A stretch of DNA of 32,786 bases from an uncultured Methanobrevibacter sp. (GTDB lineage: Archaea; Methanobacteriota; Methanobacteria; Methanobacteriales; Methanobacteriaceae). The stretch's first letter is position 1. Each line of letters begins with the position of its first letter. The translations under genes were made by a program, and so were the position numbers. The notes below the pieces were generated by a model, which was not told where the DNA came from, made no database searches, and saw only the letters and a program-made list of their open reading frames with translations. Positions 8,301 through 15,857 of the stretch are shown in pieces. Location: the NCBI RefSeq assembly GCF_946404245.1, contig NZ_CAMJCX010000016.1:1-32786 (forward strand), read 5' to 3'.

Positions 8301-9822
8301 CAATAATTTAAACTTGAATTCTGATGCAGTCTATGGAATTGATTTAATTTCATCCTCTGATAATGTCATTAATAAAAATACTGTTGTTGGTGAAGGTAAG
8401 CAGGTTTATGGCATTTTCATTTCAAACGGTAAAAACAATGAAATTAACGATAATTCAATCAAAGCCAGAGGTAACGGTGAAAATTTAACCTTTAAAGTAT
8501 TGGACTCTCTTGGAATAGGTAATGCGGGTATTTATCTCATGGCTATTTCAACCAATAATAAAATCAGCAGTAACAACATCACTTCAACTAAAGGATATTC
8601 CATTTTGGTTGACGATGTTGCAACCTCCAATGTAATTTCTGACAACTATCTTAAATGTGAAAAAGGTACTGGGGCTAATGCAATAAGCAACACTAAAAAT
8701 AATGATATTATAGACAACTATGTAAATGTGGCTGAAGTATTATCTGTAAGCGCTCCTGATGTTGTTTATCGTGGTGTTGGTGAGTTTGCAGTAACACTGG
8801 ATAAAAGAATGGACGGTGCTATTGTAAAATTCTATGATGGTGATGGAAAATTATTTGCCCAATCAACTGTTTCAGATGGAATCGCCACTGCTAAGTATCA
8901 GTTTGACAAATCATACACTCCTGCACAGTACATCTTCACAGCAAAAGTTTCAAAAGAGAATTATAGAACCATAACTTCCGAGTTGGAATTTTCAGTGATT
9001 AATGGAAACCTTGTTATCACTGTGAAAAAGGTTTCAATGGAACAGGGTGGAACCGGAAACTTTGTTGCTACTGTTTTGGATGAATTTGGAAATCCTGTAG
9101 CTAAAGCAAATGTTATATTCAACAGGGTTAATTCTGTAGGTAGGCTTACTCCTTTAGGAAATGCTTTCACTGACAGTAAAGGTGTTGCAACATTTAAGTA
9201 TGATGTTCCTAAGGATTATGAACTTGTGGATTATGATATTGTTTCAAAGGTTGCCGGTGCTGAAAATTACAATGACGCTAACACAACTTCCATTTTAACT
9301 GTGGTTGAAAAATTATCTATTACCGGAAACAAGGCTTACTCTGTATACTATGGAAATACAGTAACATATAAAGTCAAAATTTTGGATGCGAAGAAAAAAG
9401 CGGCTGCTGGAAAAACAGTAACATTCAAAATAAACGGCAAAACCAAAAAGGTCAAAACTGATAAAAACGGTTATGCATCTTATAAGGTGAAACTTGCTGC
9501 AGGTTCATATACAATCACTGCCACATGCGGTCTTCATAAGGTATCCAACAAGATCACCTTCAAGCCTACAGTGATTGCCAAAAGCCTTTCTAAAAAGAAA
9601 GCAAAAACCATTAAATACACAGTTAAAGTTGTAAACAATAAAGGTAAAATCTTAAAGAACAAGAAAGTTACATTTAAGGTTAAAAATAAAAAATACACTG
9701 CAAAAACTAATAATAAAGGTATAGCTACTATAACACTTAAAAATTTTAAAGTGGGCAAGTATCCAATATCTTCTAGTTATGGTGGATGTACAGTAAAAAC
9801 TACTTTAACAATTAAAAAATAA
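5374..9822 (+). CDS. Adhesin-like protein with CIDG repeats and Ig-like C-terminus
   Basis: A 1482-residue secreted protein. The ATG lies 5-6 nt after the GAGGT ribosome-binding site at 5363-5367. Residues 1-24 form a signal peptide (Lys-Lys, hydrophobic core, AVSA). Residues about 60-670 and 830-1120 are rich in short strands with Asn ladders such as NNTI and NNKI, typical of right-handed parallel beta-helices (NosD/pectate-lyase-like). Between them, residues 676-815 are ten tandem 14-residue repeats of the form CIDGNELTIDGKxY. From about residue 1125 there are Ig-like beta-sandwich domains, ending in two Lys-rich domains with the K(T/V)xxKTxxxGxA pattern. Such adhesin-like proteins are abundant in Methanobrevibacter and are thought to mediate contact with other cells or substrates. 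No transmembrane anchor is visible at the C-terminus, so attachment may be through the basic domains and the pseudomurein wall. Ligand unknown. Confidence 0.85.
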   Translation: MVKKINILLVLLLLFVSISAVSAVDDGNITELESSEAIQDTLEVSVDEDASYASDSLDDVVAVEETDAELSSSSFTINDVNYKQYFNTANGELTSSDVKSGDRIILDGTISNKNLIINIPVNIVGSSSNNLKNSMIILKNGASNSNVSDLKIANTNNGKAGVVLDSASYCTITGCVINNKGAGSYPISVINGANHNNVIGNDLTAYGITYGHGTRSTPGLIVSGSHYNYIANNHVEVDDANGIYLSSYAGESEDKVIKNYGGISNFNMIYNNTVECNVLATSWSYSIQIMGNNNTVKSNTVLRGYRGISTSGAGNIIDGNIISVAGSDFTHPGVETGGEYGIVGAIFSTITNNIITGKIISTGGGISALDKSVVENNLVNITKVGKGINAEGSNIIIRNNTVCTVSGSGIYQQGNYFGLIVENNNITSESGVGILIEKENNRKMPSNVTVIGNTIKTGNKVAIDASSVVESSSNIDHESNNVYGKIIMSPEGVIDTSKPVYIFKGNTSIITPDNIREYINANGDLTYNVHDGDILVFEGTFDNEVIYINKRVKITGDNPVFYNSTFKVTSGGVLIENLTIINREANRVNAWGIFTNQANGVRITNNKITVSDPKAAYAVYVLESTEVEVINNELTSEGDFLTFTLLSYASEGCTFANNTIKTIGTSEVYSFAPEKCIDGNEITVDGKQYCIDGNELIIDGKSYCIDGNELTIDGRVYCIDGNELSIDGHSYCIDGQELTIDGKQYCIDGNELIIDGKSYCIDGNELTIDGHSYCIDGDELSIDGHSYCIDGQELTIDGKTYCIDGNELCIDGAEYSMGKAHVISEIYQTYGILLLYSSNNKISGNDVNVTSKLDSVHATTGEDNSTNSLVGIDSYFNTHNNIFSDNTIYIKANDNYIYGMGVLGYNTGHTAPAGQGASNNTFEGNKIILEGPYFTTGLIVGSSSEDTILKGNTIELLSPVSYGITLEMSQRSTIENNNLNLNSDAVYGIDLISSSDNVINKNTVVGEGKQVYGIFISNGKNNEINDNSIKARGNGENLTFKVLDSLGIGNAGIYLMAISTNNKISSNNITSTKGYSILVDDVATSNVISDNYLKCEKGTGANAISNTKNNDIIDNYVNVAEVLSVSAPDVVYRGVGEFAVTLDKRMDGAIVKFYDGDGKLFAQSTVSDGIATAKYQFDKSYTPAQYIFTAKVSKENYRTITSELEFSVINGNLVITVKKVSMEQGGTGNFVATVLDEFGNPVAKANVIFNRVNSVGRLTPLGNAFTDSKGVATFKYDVPKDYELVDYDIVSKVAGAENYNDANTTSILTVVEKLSITGNKAYSVYYGNTVTYKVKILDAKKKAAAGKTVTFKINGKTKKVKTDKNGYASYKVKLAAGSYTITATCGLHKVSNKITFKPTVIAKSLSKKKAKTIKYTVKVVNNKGKILKNKKVTFKVKNKKYTAKTNNKGIATITLKNFKVGKYPISSSYGGCTVKTTLTIKK
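7399..7818 (+). repeat. Ten 42-bp tandem repeats encoding a Cys-containing 14-residue unit
   Basis: Each unit is C-I-D-G-x-E-(L/I)-x-(I/V)-D-G-x-x-Y, made of two 7-residue halves around IDG. A higher-order period of four units (168 bp) is visible: units 1-4 end in KQY, KSY, RVY, HSY and units 5-8 in KQY, KSY, HSY, HSY, and DNA at 7431 onward recurs almost unchanged at 7599. Units 9 and 10 end in KTY and AEY. This suggests expansion by duplication of a four-unit block. The Cys occurs every 14 residues. Confidence 0.9.
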
Positions 9823-9852
9823 GGGTTTTTAACCTTTATTTTACTTTTTTTT
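9816..9852 (+). terminator. Hairpin plus T-run terminator of the CIDG adhesin gene
   Basis: AAAATAAGGGTT (9816-9827) pairs with AACCTTTATTTT (9831-9842) around a TTT loop with one non-Watson-Crick position, followed by a run of eight T. The stem overlaps the stop codon. Confidence 0.65.
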
Positions 9853-9917
9853 CAACTTTTATTTAATTAAATTTAAATATTCTCAAAATTAAATTATTAA
9901 ACAATAGTCAATTATTT

Positions 9918-9935
9918 TTCAATTTTATTAGACTA
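9918..9935 (+). promoter_or_regulatory. Shared 18-nt leader motif, copy 2
   Basis: TTCAATTTTATTAGACTA differs from the copy at 309-326 at one position. It ends 33 nt before the ATT codon at 9969, against 15 nt before the ACG for copy 1, so the spacing is not fixed. Confidence 0.5.
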
Positions 9936-9957
9936 TTTCTTAAATTAATATATTAAT

Positions 9958-9971
9958 GAGGTGAAATAATT
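9958..9971 (+). promoter_or_regulatory. Ribosome-binding site followed by an ATT codon at start position
   Basis: GAGGTG (9958-9963) is followed after five bases by ATT (9969-9971). An in-frame stop (TGA, 9957-9959) lies just upstream, and no ATG, GTG or TTG occurs in frame until ATG 10002. From ATT the protein begins R-S-K-T-L-F-V, giving a complete signal peptide with a basic start. From ATG 10002 the basic region is lost and no ribosome-binding site is close. Confidence 0.7.
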
Positions 9972-12900
9972 AGGTCAAAAACTTTATTTGTTTCATTAAT
10001 CATGTTATGCCTAGTATTATCTGTGGGGGCAGCATTCGCTGCAGATAATGCTACTGATGTCATAGCAGTCGATGATGAAATAGCTATCGATGAACCGCTT
10101 GCTGTTGAACAAGACGTTCAGAAAGTAAGTGCAAATGAAAGTTCCTCTGCTGTAGTTACTCCGGAAAATGTTGATCAGTATATAGATGAATCCGGTGGAT
10201 TGTATGAAAATGTTACTGCAGATAAGATTATATTTGACGGAACTTTTAATAATTTGAATTTAACTGTTGAACGTGCCATTACCTTGACAGGCGGTATTTT
10301 CAACAATCCAAACTTTCATATTTATTCCAGTGATGTTACTTTGAATAATTTCACAATTGTTCAAGATAGTGGTGCTAATTCCATTTTCGTTGCTGGAGAT
10401 GAAGAAAATCATACTTCTGATGTTGTAATTGACAATGTGAATATTGTATTTACAGATGACCAAATGGGTGCAGATGTAATTCCAATTCAAGTAATGTATT
10501 CCGATGATTTCATGTTAATGAATTCATATATTGCATATACTGGTAAAACCAACGGTTATTATATTAATAACGCTATCCGTTTAACCAATTCAAAAAATGC
10601 AATAATTTTTAACAATAAGATACATGCAAATCTTGTTTCCGCTGCTGTCGGATGGGCTGAAGAGCCTGCAGGTTCTGGAATTTGGGTAAGCAATCCTATG
10701 AGTGAAGCAGTTGTAATTAAAAATTCAGATGGTGCTACTTTAGATGGCAACTTAATAAATGTTACTTATGGTGATGTTGTAGGTGCTTATGATACCATTT
10801 ATACTGTTGATGTATCAGAATCCAATGATGTTTTAATAACCAATAATGAGATTATATCTGATGGTAACAATTACATTTATGGCATTATTGTATCTGGTGA
10901 TGATTTCACAATCAGTGGTAATAACATTACCTCTACTGGGGTAGATTATGCTAACGGTATTGATATTGAAGGTCCTGCTACTGGTGTAGTTGAAAACAAT
11001 AATATTGATGTTAATGCTGAAACAAGTGCATATGCAATCTATTCTGGTATGAACGGTCAAAATGTTAGCGCTAACTACACTGGAAATAACATCACTGGTA
11101 AAGCTTATAACATATTCGGTTTCTCCTTAGGTGATGTTGAATCCAATGTTAAAGATAATTACATTGATCTTGAAGGTAATTACACTACCGGTCTTGCTGC
11201 TAGAACTGGTGTTTTAGATGTCACTGGAAACAGATTTGTTTTAATTTCTTCTGAAGAAGGTAATGAATCTCTTCAGGAAGGATTCGGTGTTGAAACTAGA
11301 GGTATTCTTGTAATTACCGGTAATGCTACAATTGCAAACAACACTATTGCAACCTCTGGTAAAGGTGTTTTATTAAGCGGTAACCAAACCAATGCTGTTT
11401 TAGAAAATAACTTTATCAATGTCGTTGCTAATGCTGATAAGGATGCTTTTGCTATTTACGCAGATGAATTAGCAGGTTTGATTGTTAACAATAACACTGT
11501 TGACTATCAGGGTGCTACTACAGGTGCAGGCATTAATAATGCTGTTTATATTTTGAATACTACTGACGCTAGAATCACTGGTAACACTTTCACTTTAGAT
11601 TTGGTTTCCAGTTATGTGCCTTGGATTGAAGTTCCTGCTGGTTCAGATAAGTATGTTTCTTTCCCGGTATCTGAAGGTATTGTAGTTGATTCCAGTGAAG
11701 CTGTTCAATTTAAAGACAATAATGTGACTGTTACTTATGGTGATGTTGTAGGTAGTTATGATACTATTTACACTGTTGACTTTAAGAATTCAGATTATGC
11801 ATTAATTGAAAACAATAAGATTAATGCTAAAGGTCACACTTACATTTACGGAATTATTCTTTCAGGTGAAAACTTCAACATAAACGCTAACACCATTACT
11901 ACCGAATCCGATAATTATTATGCTAACGGCATTGATATTGAAGGTCCTGCTACCGGTGTTGTATATGATAATGTTTTAGACGTTACTGGTGTTCAGTCCG
12001 CTTATGCTATCTATTCAGGTATGAACGGTCAGAATGTATCTGCTTTATATCAAAACAACACTATCTCTGCTAAAGCTTACAATGTATTCGGTTTCTCCTT
12101 AGGTGATATTGAAAGTAATGTTGAAGACAATTCCATTACTTTGGATGGTAATTACACTACAGGTATTGCTTACAGAGGCTCCAATTTAACTGTTACTGGC
12201 AACCATATTGTTTTAACCGCTTCTGAAGAAGGTAATGAAACTGTCTGGGAGAATTTCGGTGTTGAAGCTGTTGGTATTAAAGTTATTAACGGTACTGCAA
12301 TCATTGAAGACAACACTATTTCAACTCCTGGAAAAGGCGTTCATGTAGAAGGCAGTAAAACTGATGTTTACTTATATAAAAACTTCATCAATGTTGTTGG
12401 TAATGAAGATCAAAATGCTTACGCTATCTTTGCTATTGATGCTTCATCATTATTCGTTAATTTAAATACTATTGATTATCAAGGCGCTACCACTGGTACA
12501 GGCGTTAACAATGGTGTTTATGCAAACAATGTTACTCTGGTCACTATTATAGGAAATAACTTTACTTTAGATTTAGTTTCCAGCTATGTTCCTTGGTTTG
12601 AAATTCCTGCAGGTTCAGGCAATTACGTATCCTTCCCTATTAGTGAAGGCATCGTTGTTGAAGATTCTGATGTAGTATTCTCACTCAACAAGGTAGATGT
12701 AACCTATGGTGATGTTGTAGGTGCTTACGATACAATTTATGCTGTTGACATTAAAGCGGATAATGCATTAATTACTGATAACGAAATTAATGCTAAAGGC
12801 CACACCTACATTTATGGACTCATAGTCACTGGAGAAAACTTCACTATTGAATCTAACAACATTACTGTTGAATCTGATAACTATTATGCTAATGGTATTG

Positions 12901-14315
12901 ATATTGAAGGTCCTGCTTCTGGTGTTGTAGAAGACAATGTTTTAGATGTTACTGGTGTTCAATCTGCCTATGCAATTTACTCCGGTATGAACGGTCAAGA
13001 TGTAAGCGCTAATTACGCTGGAAATAACATCACCGGTAACGCTTACAACGTATTCGGTTTCTCCTTAGGTGATGTCGAATCCAATATTGCAGATAACGAA
13101 ATCCTTCTTGCTGGTAACTACACTACAGGTATTGCTTACAGAGGTGCAAAATTAACCGTTAATCATAATCTTATTAGCGTATTAGGTACTAATGTAGGCG
13201 ACGAATATGTTTGGGAAGCATTTGGTGTAGAAACTATCGGTATTAAAGTGGTTAACGGATCTTCCACTATTACTAACAATTCAATATTGTCTACTGGCGA
13301 TTATCCTGTTGACGTACAAGGCACTGCTGCTTCAGTACATGATAACGTCTTAAGCGGTGTCAGATTCATCGGTGATGAAGGTGTAAGAAATGATGAAAAC
13401 TCAGAAGTTTACAACAACACACCTGAAATAGACAATAAAACCGCAACAATGATTACTATAACTGAAGTTGACGGAAGCCGCAATGTTACAGGTACACTTG
13501 TAGATGCCGACGGAAGTCCAATTTCAGATGTTGAAGTTGAATACACTATTAATGGAGTAAGTGGTGTTGTTAAAACAGATGCAAACGGTACCTTTAAAAT
13601 TACTGACATCGATAACGGTAAATTAGAAATTAGTTACGGTGGAGACAGTTACACTGAAGCATCTAACGCAACATTAACATTAAAAGATATTGCTTCCACT
13701 AAATTGGCAACACAATTCAATATAACTAATGGATTAGTATTTACCTGTTATGCTGTTGATTATAAAGCTGGTGAACGTGGTAAACCATTCGAAGTATTAT
13801 TGACTGATTCTAACGGTAAACCTTTAGCTAATGTTACTGTTTACTTCGGTATTAACGGTTATGTCCACAACAAAACCACTGATGAAAACGGTGTTGCATC
13901 CTTGCCAATCAACCTGCAAAATGCAAATACCTACACCTGTGCAGTAATGTTCATGGATGATGAAACACACAACGCTACATTTGCTGTTGCAAGCTTAAAT
14001 GTGATTAAGAAAACAACTTCCATCACAGCAAGCGCAAAATCATACAAAGCATCTGTAAAAACCAAAAAATACACAGTTACTTTAAAAACAATTAAAGGAT
14101 CTTCTGTGGATGGTAAAACTTACCTTAAATCTGGTTTAAAAGTAATTCTTAAAGTTAACGGTAAAACCTACACTGCAAAAATAAACGCTAAAGGTCAAGC
14201 TACATTTAAGATTACTAATTTAAACAAAAAAGGTAAATTCTCTGCTCAAATCAAATTTGCAGGTGATAAAACCTACGCAGCTTCATCTAAAAAAGTAACT
14301 TTAACTATTAAATAG
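9969..14315 (+). CDS. Adhesin-like protein with three tandem ~323-residue beta-helix units
   Basis: A 1448-residue secreted protein read from ATT 9969 (1437 residues from ATG 10002). The signal peptide ends near residue 24 (GAAFA). After a short Asp/Glu-rich stretch, the body is a parallel beta-helix with many NN(x)I turns. It contains three tandem copies of a ~323-residue unit with landmarks SYVPW, YGDVVG, DTIY, YANGIDIEGP, SGMNGQ and FGFSLGD. From about nt 13440 there are two Ig-like or carboxypeptidase-regulatory-like domains and a final Lys-rich Ig-like domain of the same type as in the upstream adhesin. It belongs with methanogen adhesin-like proteins. The ligand is unknown and no membrane anchor is visible. 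It is the third member of a surface-protein island and ends convergently with dnaJ. Confidence 0.85.
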   Translation: MRSKTLFVSLIMLCLVLSVGAAFAADNATDVIAVDDEIAIDEPLAVEQDVQKVSANESSSAVVTPENVDQYIDESGGLYENVTADKIIFDGTFNNLNLTVERAITLTGGIFNNPNFHIYSSDVTLNNFTIVQDSGANSIFVAGDEENHTSDVVIDNVNIVFTDDQMGADVIPIQVMYSDDFMLMNSYIAYTGKTNGYYINNAIRLTNSKNAIIFNNKIHANLVSAAVGWAEEPAGSGIWVSNPMSEAVVIKNSDGATLDGNLINVTYGDVVGAYDTIYTVDVSESNDVLITNNEIISDGNNYIYGIIVSGDDFTISGNNITSTGVDYANGIDIEGPATGVVENNNIDVNAETSAYAIYSGMNGQNVSANYTGNNITGKAYNIFGFSLGDVESNVKDNYIDLEGNYTTGLAARTGVLDVTGNRFVLISSEEGNESLQEGFGVETRGILVITGNATIANNTIATSGKGVLLSGNQTNAVLENNFINVVANADKDAFAIYADELAGLIVNNNTVDYQGATTGAGINNAVYILNTTDARITGNTFTLDLVSSYVPWIEVPAGSDKYVSFPVSEGIVVDSSEAVQFKDNNVTVTYGDVVGSYDTIYTVDFKNSDYALIENNKINAKGHTYIYGIILSGENFNINANTITTESDNYYANGIDIEGPATGVVYDNVLDVTGVQSAYAIYSGMNGQNVSALYQNNTISAKAYNVFGFSLGDIESNVEDNSITLDGNYTTGIAYRGSNLTVTGNHIVLTASEEGNETVWENFGVEAVGIKVINGTAIIEDNTISTPGKGVHVEGSKTDVYLYKNFINVVGNEDQNAYAIFAIDASSLFVNLNTIDYQGATTGTGVNNGVYANNVTLVTIIGNNFTLDLVSSYVPWFEIPAGSGNYVSFPISEGIVVEDSDVVFSLNKVDVTYGDVVGAYDTIYAVDIKADNALITDNEINAKGHTYIYGLIVTGENFTIESNNITVESDNYYANGIDIEGPASGVVEDNVLDVTGVQSAYAIYSGMNGQDVSANYAGNNITGNAYNVFGFSLGDVESNIADNEILLAGNYTTGIAYRGAKLTVNHNLISVLGTNVGDEYVWEAFGVETIGIKVVNGSSTITNNSILSTGDYPVDVQGTAASVHDNVLSGVRFIGDEGVRNDENSEVYNNTPEIDNKTATMITITEVDGSRNVTGTLVDADGSPISDVEVEYTINGVSGVVKTDANGTFKITDIDNGKLEISYGGDSYTEASNATLTLKDIASTKLATQFNITNGLVFTCYAVDYKAGERGKPFEVLLTDSNGKPLANVTVYFGINGYVHNKTTDENGVASLPINLQNANTYTCAVMFMDDETHNATFAVASLNVIKKTTSITASAKSYKASVKTKKYTVTLKTIKGSSVDGKTYLKSGLKVILKVNGKTYTAKINAKGQATFKITNLNKKGKFSAQIKFAGDKTYAASSKKVTLTIK
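10569..13350 (+). repeat. Three tandem ~969-bp units inside the adhesin gene
   Basis: The codons for GDVVG(A/S)YDTIY start at 10770, 11739 and 12708, exactly 969 nt apart. Other landmarks such as FGFSLGD (11115, 12087, 13053) shift by one codon. Units run about 10569-11537, 11538-12506 and 12507-13350, the last shorter at its end. Copies 2 and 3 look closer to each other than to copy 1 (for example both have SYVPW where copy 1 has AAVGW). Confidence 0.85.
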
Positions 14316-14354
14316 AGGGGATTATTTATCTCTTCTAACTTTTTTTTATTTTTT
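14314..14354 (+). terminator. Hairpin plus T-run terminator of the second adhesin gene
   Basis: AGAGGGGAT (14314-14322) pairs with ATCTCTTCT (14328-14336), using two G-U pairs, around a TATTT loop. The T-rich run 14340-14354 follows. The stem starts within the stop codon. Confidence 0.65.
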
Positions 14355-14540
14355 CAATAATTTCATCTGTTTCATGTAGATGTGTCAGTTTTTATAATCT
14401 GTTTTCAAAATCTACACTAATTTTAATTAAAAATAGATTTAAATATTTTGAAAAATTTTTGTTAAATTGTAATTTAATTAACCGTATTTTTATTTTAATG
14501 ACATTTAATTTCGATGGTGATTTTGGTTAATTATTAATAT

Positions 14541-14578
14541 TTAAAAAAAAGAAGGAAAAATTAGCATGAAGCTAATTT
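14541..14578 (-). terminator. Terminator of dnaJ
   Basis: AAATTAGC (14558-14565) and GCTAATTT (14571-14578) form a perfect 8-bp stem with a 5-nt loop. Read leftward it is followed by a T-rich stretch (A-rich 14543-14557 on the given strand). The stem overlaps the dnaJ stop codon by two bases. Confidence 0.65.
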
Positions 14579-15719
14579 ATTTCATTGCATCTTTGACCCT
14601 GTCGAAGAGTCCTTTTTCAACGTGTTTAATTTCATCTCCGCTGACTTCGGCAAACTCTTTAAGTATTTTCTTTTGTTTGGAGTTTAATTTTTTAGGAACA
14701 ACTACGGTTGTTGTAACATACATGTTTCCTCTACCGTTATGTCTAACAGAGTTCATACCTTGTCCTCTTAATTTGAATACGGTTCCGCTTTGTGTTCCTG
14801 CAGGTATTTTAAATTCAACTTCTTTTCCTTCGATTGTAGGAATGCTGATTGAATCACCGAGTGCAGCCTGTGGGAAACTAATTTGTTGCTCTAGGTATAT
14901 GTGATCTCCTTCACGAACGAACTGTTTATTCCTTTTTATGTGGACTGTGACAATTAAATCTCCTTCAAGTCCAGGTGCTTCACCGCAGTTTCCTTCACCG
15001 GAAACCCTTAGGTGGTTACCTTCATCAACACCTTCAGGAATTTCAATTTTAATGGTTTTAGATTTTCTTTTACTTCCTTTACCGTTACAGTCTTCACATG
15101 GTTCTGTAATGATTTTACCGGTTCCTCCACATTCTCTACATGGTCTTACATTAACCATTTGACCTAGGAATGTGTTGCTCACTTCCTTAATCTGTCCGGT
15201 TCCTCCACATTTTGGACAGGTTTCCGGATTGGAACCTGGTTTGGATTTGGATCCGTTACATGTCGGACATAATTCGCTTCTTGTAATTTTGATTTCTTTA
15301 TCGCATCCGTTAAATGCTTCTTCTAAAGTAATTGGAACTTCAGTATAGATGTCAGAACCTCTTTGAGGGCCTGTTCTTCCACGGTTGCGACCTGCTCCAC
15401 CAAAACCAAACATTTCAAATATGTTTCCAATATCAAAGCCTTGGAAAATATCTTCAAAGTTCACATTTTGATAGAAGTCTTCTGCAGTAAATCCATCCAT
15501 TCCGGCATGACCAAATTGATCATATCTTTGACGTTTTTCATCATCAGACAAGACAGCATAAGCTTCACTAACTTCTTTAAACTTATCTTCAGCATCTGGT
15601 TCATCACAAACGTCTGGATGGTATTTTCTGGCTAATTTACGATAAGCTTTTTTGATTGTCTTTTCATCCGCAGTTTTATCTACTCCAAGAACTTCATAAT
15701 AATCTCGCTTGTCTGCCAT
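14577..15719 (-). CDS. dnaJ: DnaJ (Hsp40) co-chaperone
   Basis: A 380-residue type I DnaJ. The J domain (residues 1-70) contains HPD, which stimulates the DnaK ATPase. A Gly/Phe-rich linker follows (about 75-125). Four zinc-binding repeats are visible (CPTCNG, CPKCGG, CRECGG, CEDCNG), then the two substrate-binding C-terminal beta domains. The ATG is preceded by AAGGTG with a 5-nt spacer. It is the last gene of grpE-dnaK-dnaJ and works with DnaK and GrpE to hold and refold unfolded proteins in the cytoplasm. In archaea this trio is generally regarded as acquired from bacteria. The 138-bp gap from dnaK is large enough for an internal promoter, but I see no clear one. Confidence 0.97.
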   Translation of the reverse strand: MADKRDYYEVLGVDKTADEKTIKKAYRKLARKYHPDVCDEPDAEDKFKEVSEAYAVLSDDEKRQRYDQFGHAGMDGFTAEDFYQNVNFEDIFQGFDIGNIFEMFGFGGAGRNRGRTGPQRGSDIYTEVPITLEEAFNGCDKEIKITRSELCPTCNGSKSKPGSNPETCPKCGGTGQIKEVSNTFLGQMVNVRPCRECGGTGKIITEPCEDCNGKGSKRKSKTIKIEIPEGVDEGNHLRVSGEGNCGEAPGLEGDLIVTVHIKRNKQFVREGDHIYLEQQISFPQAALGDSISIPTIEGKEVEFKIPAGTQSGTVFKLRGQGMNSVRHNGRGNMYVTTTVVVPKKLNSKQKKILKEFAEVSGDEIKHVEKGLFDRVKDAMK

Positions 15720-15857
15720 TTGTACACCTTAAAAAAATAATTTTAAAAAAAATAGATAGAAAAAATAATAGTTTTATCTATTGTTAGTTTATTGATTGAT
15801 TCTGATTTCTGATTTTAATATATTTACCAACAATATAATAAAACTTTATTATTAATT

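Noticed and set aside
14475-14533. 9-bp inverted repeat TAATTAACC / GGTTAATTA in the gap between the adhesin and dnaJ
   Set aside because: Short, low-complexity and 41 nt apart; not distinguishable from chance in this AT-rich gap.
14566-14904. 112-codon open frame on the plus strand opposite dnaJ
   Set aside because: It is antisense to conserved dnaJ codons, has no ribosome-binding site, and its ATG lies in the loop of the dnaJ terminator.
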